DNA from: Parcubacteria group bacterium GW2011_GWE2_39_37
GTDB lineage: Bacteria; Patescibacteriota; Patescibacteriia; Patescibacteriales; GWE2-39-37
Direction: 5' to 3'
Assembly (NCBI GenBank): GCA_000995135.1
Contig: LBWY01000017.1
Span: 1-36,507, forward strand
Length of the DNA stretch: 36,507 nucleotides
The first letter of the stretch is position 1. Each line of letters begins with the position of its first letter. A model generated the notes under the pieces. It saw nothing but the letters and a program-made list of their open reading frames with translations, was not told where the DNA came from and searched no databases. Positions 32,235-36,507 of the stretch are shown here, piece after piece. The translations under genes and the position numbers were made by a program.

Positions 32235-33419
32235 ATGGAATTGAATGATTTGGAATTTCTCACTTCATCTGCTGGCCAGGAATTGTTGGATAAATATGCT
32301 AATATCAAAGAAAAGGAATTGAATGACTTGGCCTTGGCTTTGTCAAAAAAAGGCTTGGAACATATTCCGTCCTTGATTTCATTGATAAAACTGAGAATAA
32401 AGGCTAAAGATAAATTCACAAGAAGTGAGCAGATGTTTTTTACCAGCCTCGGTTTTGAGCAATCAACCGGGGAAAATATAGCCAGTTATATCGCTGGCCG
32501 GTTCGGTCAAGTCGGTAAAGTTGTTGATCTGACCGCCGGCATCGGAGGTAACCTGATATTCCTCGCAAAAAATAACCGGGTGATAGCAGTAGATCAGAAC
32601 GAAGTCCATCTGGAGTGCGCTCGACTCAATGCTGGTGCATATGGAGTTTTAAAAAATACTGAATTTATTCTTGGTAGAGCAGAGGATAATTTCATAAAAG
32701 ACGCTGATGCTTTTTTTATCGACCCGGCGAGAGATAGAGAGGGTAAAAGCAAAACTCGTTCAATTTTAAATTCTAGCCCAAATATTCTAGCTATCTTGCC
32801 GGAGCTTTTGAAAACAACAGACAAAATCTGTATAAAGATCTCTCCGGCTTTTGATTATAAAGAATTAGACAGTTTGCCGGGAAAGCCGGAGGTAGAAATT
32901 ATCTCCGAAGACAACGTTTGTAAAGTGTCGCTCTTGTGGTTCGGAAGCTTCAAGACCACGGAGAGAAGAGCAACGTGTTTGCTTGGCGATGAAACTTTCA
33001 GCTTTGTTGAAGCAGTACAAAAAAAACAGGCACCAGTCCTTGAACAGCCTTTAAAATTTCTTTTCGAACCTAATAAGGCGATCATCAAAGCTCATTTGAT
33101 TGATGAACTGGCTCAGAGGTTTGATCTAAAAAAAATAAATTCCGAAACCGCTTTTTTGACCAGCGATGTAATGGTTAGTGAAAAAAAATTATTTCGTTCC
33201 TTTGAGATTATCAGCATAGAAAAATTTTCTATCAAAGATTTGAAGAAAAAATTTAAAGCACTGGGCATTGAGCGAGCCGACATTCTGACTAGAAGATTTC
33301 CAGTGGCAGTAGAAGAATTGTATGAAAAACTTAAAATAGGGGAAGGCGGGGACTATGTTTTGATTTTTACCGTTTTAAAAGATAACAAGCGGTATTGCTT
33401 GTTGACTAGAAGAATTTGA
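32235..33419 (+). CDS. Class I methyltransferase with THUMP-like domain
   Basis: 394 residues. N-terminal helical domain (LEFLTSSAGQELLDKYANIKE), then a Rossmann methyltransferase with VVDLTAGIGGNLIFLAKNNRVIAVDQNE (SAM motif I and II) and FFIDPARDREGKSK (motif IV DPAR type). The C-terminal THUMP-like domain starts near residue 275 (FLFEPNKAIIKAHLIDELAQRFDLKKI). DPAR-type members of this family are Trm5-like and act on tRNA or other RNA; the exact target is unknown. Single gene, preceded by the rpmE divergent region. Confidence 0.85.
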   Translation: MELNDLEFLTSSAGQELLDKYANIKEKELNDLALALSKKGLEHIPSLISLIKLRIKAKDKFTRSEQMFFTSLGFEQSTGENIASYIAGRFGQVGKVVDLTAGIGGNLIFLAKNNRVIAVDQNEVHLECARLNAGAYGVLKNTEFILGRAEDNFIKDADAFFIDPARDREGKSKTRSILNSSPNILAILPELLKTTDKICIKISPAFDYKELDSLPGKPEVEIISEDNVCKVSLLWFGSFKTTERRATCLLGDETFSFVEAVQKKQAPVLEQPLKFLFEPNKAIIKAHLIDELAQRFDLKKINSETAFLTSDVMVSEKKLFRSFEIISIEKFSIKDLKKKFKALGIERADILTRRFPVAVEELYEKLKIGEGGDYVLIFTVLKDNKRYCLLTRRI

Positions 33420-33439
33420 AAAATTCTGGTTATTTTATA

Positions 33440-33468
33440 TTGACATTTTTGTTTATTTTAAGTAAATT
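33440..33468 (+). promoter_or_regulatory. Promoter of the 52-aa gene
   Basis: TTGACA, 17 bases, TAAATT (33463-33468). Confidence 0.6.
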
Positions 33469-33504
33469 TATATGTCCATGTTATTTCGAAGGGGGGGGTG
33501 AGCA

Positions 33505-33663
33505 ATGGCAGATATTATGGTAGTTTGTGAAAAAGATTGCACTTTTCAAATGTTGATTTCCATGAAGCAATGGGGACAGGTAAGCAAAAAGGATGACAAA
33601 GGGATATGCCCTGATTGCAGTAATTATTCTGTTGTTGCAAGCGAACAGAATGCATCTGGATGA
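33505..33663 (+). CDS. Small zinc-ribbon-like orphan protein (52 aa)
   Basis: Missed by the ORF track, which lists only an antisense shadow. ATG 33505 follows a purine-rich GAAGGGGGGGGTGAG, has a TTGACA promoter and ends at TGA 33661-33663 before a terminator. Sequence MADIMVVCEKDCTFQMLISM... holds CxxxC and CPDC, a likely zinc site. No family recognised. Same unit plan as 11113 and 22145. Confidence 0.7.
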   Translation: MADIMVVCEKDCTFQMLISMKQWGQVSKKDDKGICPDCSNYSVVASEQNASG

Positions 33664-33675
33664 TTCAGCCTTAAC

Positions 33676-33704
33676 CGCCATACAAAATGTGTGGCGCTTT
33701 TTTA
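33676..33704 (+). terminator. Terminator of the 52-aa gene
   Basis: CGCCATACA / TGTGTGGCG (9 bp, one G-U), loop AAA, then C and a run of six T. Confidence 0.8.
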
Positions 33705-33739
33705 ATTTTTTTAACTTTTTTAAATTTGAGTTTTGAGCA

Positions 33740-33771
33740 AAAAATACGAACGCTTATGCTTTCGTATTTTT
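33740..33771. terminator. Second terminator-like hairpin
   Basis: AAAAATACGAA / TTCGTATTTTT, 11 bp around a 10-base loop, T runs on both strands. Backs up the one before it, or serves the minus-strand M23 gene through the repeat. Confidence 0.75.
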
Positions 33772-33773
33772 AA

Positions 33774-33904
33774 AATTCCCCTCTTGAGAGGGGTGCCCGC
33801 AGGGCGGGGTGTGTAATGAATGCGATTAAATATTTTTTTATTTTTACTCATCATCGAACAACCCTGCCAGCCTTCGGCTGTCTACCCCTCTCAAGAGGGG
33901 AATT
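33774..33904. repeat. 131-bp palindromic repeat, CCCCTCTTGAGAGGGG family
   Basis: A perfect 21-bp inverted repeat at the ends; each arm contains the palindrome CCCCTCTTGAGAGGGG. Inside are a GC-rich GTGCCCGCAGGGCGGGGTGT and GCCAGCCTTCGGCTG hairpin plus AT-rich DNA. It ends nine bases before the M23 stop codon. Related words occur in cysS and at 152-175. Confidence 0.85.
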
Positions 33905-33913
33905 GAATCAGTT

Positions 33914-35812
33914 TTACTCCAAATATTTCAACGGGTCAACATTTACTCCATTGACCAAGACTTCGAAATGAAGATGGGGGCCGGTGGAGTAGCTGCCGGA
34001 GCCGATGCTGCCGGGTTGGCCGCCGCTCAAGGCGATCACCTGGTCTCTTTTGACGAAGTCGCCGACATTGATTTTGATTTGCGATAGGTGGCCGTATCTG
34101 GTTTTGATGCCATTGTCATGACGGATGGTTATGTAGCTATAGCTGGATGAATTGGTTTTTTCTGCTACTTCGACATAGCCGTCGGCAGCTGCTCTAACGC
34201 TACTGCCTTGGCCGGTCTCGATATCGATTGCATTATGTTCAGATATGTTTCGATAAGGATAGATCGGATCTTTAAAATAGTAGTTGATTGTTCTTCCGTT
34301 GGTTGGCCAAGAAAGATTATTCGAATTAACTAAATTCTTATTGTAAACATAAGCATTGTTAGTGTTGGAAACTATTACTTTTTCTGTCGGATCACCTTTG
34401 ATGGTAATCTTGCGATTTGTCTTGACGCCTCGGGCTTCTAATTTTTCTAAATTCAAGAAGAAACTATCCTTTGGCGTGTCCTTGCTATCCACTATGATCT
34501 CAAAGATATTTTCTTGCCCTGGCTGCATCAGATAATTATAAAAATGAAGCTTGTTGGCGCCGGCTACCGGCTCTTCAACATTACCGATCCTGTATTCTTT
34601 CTTGGAAAGAATTGCCAGATTATTGTAGCCGATACTTTTCGAAAACCCTTCTCCATTAGTGGCGACAATGATGTTCTCTAAAACGATCGGTTCATCGCCG
34701 GTATTTTTTATAGAAAAAGTAGCTACTCGGTTATTTTTGCTATTACTGATCAATTTGCCTCCGCCAAGAATATTAAGCTCAGCATTGGTTTGGCCGAAAT
34801 ATATTTTTTCACTGACAGCATTTATCCGAGAAAGGATTATTTCTTGGTTTGTATTGATATCCTTGATAGCGATACTGCTTAATTTCAACTGGGCTTGGGA
34901 AATTTTTAAGTTGGTGTTGGTATCGCCATAAACGTCCACCACCACGCGGTTGCCGCCGTAAATTCTGGCATCAAAATTTTCAAAAGAATAATTAGTATCG
35001 CCTGGTTTGGCAATGGTGTTTTGCGACCTACCATAGTTGATGTAGGCGCGTAAGTTACTGAAACCGTTGTAGTTATTAACTGCGTTAATGATTCCGGAAT
35101 TGTTGGTAAGATTAATTTTGGAAATGTTGATTTCTTTGCCTGCCGGTACTTCAAGAATGAAACTAGCTAGCTTGATATCTTTCTGGCCTTTTACAAAACG
35201 TTTTTCTTTGACTTCTTTGTTGTTGTAGACAAAGACGGCTGGAGCAGGGTAGTTGTTGTCCAGAATCAAATTGTTGCCTCCACCTGCCAAGTTACTGTTG
35301 TTCGCGATATAAAATATCAACCCGGCTTGCTTGTAATCTACATTGCTGTAGCTGTTCAGGTCGGTTTTGCTTACCATGATAATGTCTGAAGATTTGAAAC
35401 CAAAACTGTTGAAGTCATCTTCGTTTTTTATCAAGGTCTTTTTGCCAGAATTGATGTAGTAAACGGCTCTGTCACCGGGGACTTGGATCAAGTGAGCATC
35501 TGGCCATTGTTTCAAATCCCAGGCATAGATGGTTTTAACTTTCGACCATTTGTTGCCATAAGAAAGAAAAGCCTTCTCGTTGTTATATAGTTTTTTTACT
35601 TTCCTCTTGTGATCCAGATAGTAGATATTCGGGCTACCAGCCGTTTTTACTTGGGTAATGTTCTTGTCCAAATCAAATGCCGCTTCGGCCGCAGTAGTGC
35701 TAAAGAGGATGATTGCCAAGCCGACAGCCGAAACTAACAACTTTAGCATTGCTGCCCAGAAAATGTATCTGTTCCTGCGCAGTAGGTTTAATTTTTCTAA
35801 AAGTATTTTCAT
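33914..35812 (-). CDS. Secreted M23 (LytM) peptidase with CPR-type repeats
   Basis: I prefer ATG 35812 (MKILLEKLN) over the track's TTG start seven codons upstream, giving 632 residues. N-terminal membrane/signal segment (MLKLLVSAVGLAIILFSTTAAEA), then three or so repeats of the surface type IYYLDHKRKVKKLYNNEKAFLSYGNKWSKVKTI / VYYINSGKKTLIKNEDDFNSFGF, beta-rich domains in the middle, and a C-terminal LytM domain: HNAIDIETGQGSSVRAAADG, YGHLSQI, GPHLHFEV. The zinc ligands H...D and HxH are present, so it is a likely active peptidoglycan hydrolase. It may trim the cell's own wall or a partner's; unproven. Its promoter is divergent from rpsB. Confidence 0.9.
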   Translation of the reverse strand: MKILLEKLNLLRRNRYIFWAAMLKLLVSAVGLAIILFSTTAAEAAFDLDKNITQVKTAGSPNIYYLDHKRKVKKLYNNEKAFLSYGNKWSKVKTIYAWDLKQWPDAHLIQVPGDRAVYYINSGKKTLIKNEDDFNSFGFKSSDIIMVSKTDLNSYSNVDYKQAGLIFYIANNSNLAGGGNNLILDNNYPAPAVFVYNNKEVKEKRFVKGQKDIKLASFILEVPAGKEINISKINLTNNSGIINAVNNYNGFSNLRAYINYGRSQNTIAKPGDTNYSFENFDARIYGGNRVVVDVYGDTNTNLKISQAQLKLSSIAIKDINTNQEIILSRINAVSEKIYFGQTNAELNILGGGKLISNSKNNRVATFSIKNTGDEPIVLENIIVATNGEGFSKSIGYNNLAILSKKEYRIGNVEEPVAGANKLHFYNYLMQPGQENIFEIIVDSKDTPKDSFFLNLEKLEARGVKTNRKITIKGDPTEKVIVSNTNNAYVYNKNLVNSNNLSWPTNGRTINYYFKDPIYPYRNISEHNAIDIETGQGSSVRAAADGYVEVAEKTNSSSYSYITIRHDNGIKTRYGHLSQIKINVGDFVKRDQVIALSGGQPGSIGSGSYSTGPHLHFEVLVNGVNVDPLKYLE

Positions 35813-35873
35813 TTTATTGCTAATATTATACAAAATTAATACTATATATGTCGTAAAATTTAATTAATATAAT

Positions 35874-35902
35874 ATCATAGCATAAATTAATGATATTGTC
35901 AA
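35874..35902 (-). promoter_or_regulatory. Promoter of the M23 gene
   Basis: Minus strand TTGACA (35902-35897), 17 bases ending TGC, TATGAT (35879-35874). Leader of about 55 nt, AT-rich, without a hairpin. Confidence 0.75.
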
Positions 35903-35923
35903 CATCAATAAGAACAGATTGGT

Positions 35924-35953
35924 TTGACAAATGTTATTGTTTTATTATATTAT
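35924..35953 (+). promoter_or_regulatory. Promoter of rpsB
   Basis: TTGACA (35924-35929) with TATTAT at 35948-35953 (18-base spacer) or TATATT two bases earlier (16). Start near 35960. Confidence 0.65.
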
Positions 35954-35963
35954 TGTCTTATCA

Positions 35964-36099
35964 AAAGCAGGCAGTCTGCTTTAAAAAGGTTACTGATTTC
36001 AGTAGTCTTTTATTATTATTAAATCTCATACTCTAAATTTATATTTTCCTTGTTCTTCGCTTCGCGGAGGATGATGTAGAGTAGAGGCTAAAAGGAAAA
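35964..36099 (+). promoter_or_regulatory. Structured rpsB leader (putative autoregulatory RNA)
   Basis: Three elements in order. Hairpin AAAGCAG/CTGCTTT at 35964-35982. TACTG/CAGTA followed by GTCTTTTATT at 35991-36010, terminator-like. Then hairpin TTCTTCGC-TTC-GCGGAGGA (36053-36071) enclosed by TTTTCCTT (36044-36051) pairing with AAGGAAAA (36092-36099), which contains the ribosome binding site. In this fold the Shine-Dalgarno is hidden, as expected if S2 represses its own mRNA. S2 autoregulation is known in E. coli; the structure here is my own reading. Confidence 0.55.
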
Positions 36100-36105
36100 A
36101 ACCTT

Positions 36106-36507
36106 ATGATTAAGTTCCCAACAGTCGAGGAAATGCTCCATGCAGGAATGCACTTCGGACATCGTACCTCAAAATGGCATCCAAAAATGGCGCCATTCAT
36201 CTTTACCTCCAGAAACGGAGTACACGTTATCGATTTATCAAAAACCAGAAAGCAATTGAAAATTGCCTTGGATTTTATTGAAAAGAGCGTTGCGGAAGGC
36301 AAGACTATCTTATTAGTCGGTACCAAGACTCAAGTCAAAGAGCATATCAAGAGAATCGCCGAAGAAGTCGGCGTGCCTTATGTAAACGAAGGCTGGCTTG
36401 GTGGTGCATTGACTAATTTTACGATTATCAAAAAAGCGATCAGTAAATATGTCACTTTGCGTGCAGAAAAAGAAGCAGGCAAATTGGATAAATATACCAA
36501 GAAAGAA
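36106..36507 (+). CDS. rpsB: 30S ribosomal protein S2 (partial, cut by the window end)
   Basis: The first 134 codons; the gene runs off the 3' edge. MIKFPTVEEMLHAGMHFGHRTSKWHPKMAPFIF is the S2 signature, followed by TILLVGTKTQ and VNEGWLGGALTNF. AAAGGA lies 9 bases before the ATG. S2 is usually about 240 residues and followed by tsf; neither end is visible here. The only track ORF over it is an antisense shadow. Confidence 0.95.
   Translation, partial: MIKFPTVEEMLHAGMHFGHRTSKWHPKMAPFIFTSRNGVHVIDLSKTRKQLKIALDFIEKSVAEGKTILLVGTKTQVKEHIKRIAEEVGVPYVNEGWLGGALTNFTIIKKAISKYVTLRAEKEAGKLDKYTKKE

Noticed and set aside
33481-33681. 66-aa minus-strand ORF over the 52-aa gene
   Set aside because: The plus-strand gene has a promoter, ribosome binding site, CxxxC/CPDC cysteines and terminator; the minus ORF has no support.
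36039-36326. 95-aa minus-strand ORF at the window end
   Set aside because: Antisense shadow of rpsB and its leader.

Overview
The window reads as a piece of an ultra-small, host- or partner-dependent bacterium of the Candidate Phyla Radiation (Patescibacteria, Parcubacteria-like). This is inferred from the AT-rich DNA (my impression, not computed), the VirB2-like T4SS pilin beside a TraG/VirD4-type ATPase, a DUF4342 protein, a DUF3048 (YerB-like) protein, a THUMP-like methyltransferase, a CorA relative lacking GMN, and many small orphan proteins. TGA serves as a normal stop, so the recoded UGA lineages (Gracilibacteria, Absconditabacteria) are excluded.

Layout. 1-1.6 kb: tRNA-Lys with a strong terminator, a degenerate tRNA-like scrap, and a methyltransferase gene broken by one missing T. 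1.5-5 kb: DEAD-box helicase with a terminator-like leader, tRNA-Thr, and mtaB. 5-5.9 kb: a GC-richer orphan lipoprotein on the minus strand. 5.9-9.7 kb: cysS, an MFS-type permease, dusB. 10-11 kb: divergent CorA-like channel. 11.1-14.9 kb: a small orphan gene, then the T4SS-like operon (conserved protein, pilin, 851-aa ATPase). 15-18.8 kb: receiver protein, conserved CPR protein, dnaX, patatin. 18.8-20.7 kb: accessory island around tRNA-Gln, with a 26-bp direct repeat of its 5' part, a decayed GIY-YIG nuclease, the intact tRNA, a degenerate 3' part, and a second GIY-YIG nuclease. 20.8-22.8 kb: exported coiled-coil protein, DnaQ-like exonuclease, zinc-ribbon protein, DUF4342. 22.9-24.9 kb: gyrB (minus). 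25.1-29.4 kb: membrane protein, rodA-type SEDS, rplY, DUF3048, type IV pilin-like. 29.5-32 kb (minus): prmC, prfA, rpmE. 32.2-33.7 kb: THUMP-like methyltransferase and a small zinc-ribbon gene. 33.9-35.8 kb (minus): M23 peptidase. 35.9 kb to the end: rpsB, cut by the window edge.

How it works together. The core is housekeeping: translation (cysS, rplY, rpmE, rpsB, prfA plus its methylase PrmC, MtaB and DusB tRNA modification), replication (dnaX, gyrB, DnaQ-like) and envelope/surface functions (RodA, M23, pilins, T4SS ATPase). Three themes cut across the genes. (1) Several genes have a hairpin plus U-tract between a good sigma70 promoter and the start codon, resembling an attenuator, whereas others look nearly leaderless. 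(2) Several families of short palindromic or word-like repeats lie between genes and also sit in frame inside mtaB, cysS and prmC. (3) All three tRNA genes have tRNA scraps close by. I see no CRISPR array, rRNA or complete transposase. The tRNA-Gln/GIY-YIG island, the in-frame repeats and the leader hairpins are the best candidates for something undescribed.
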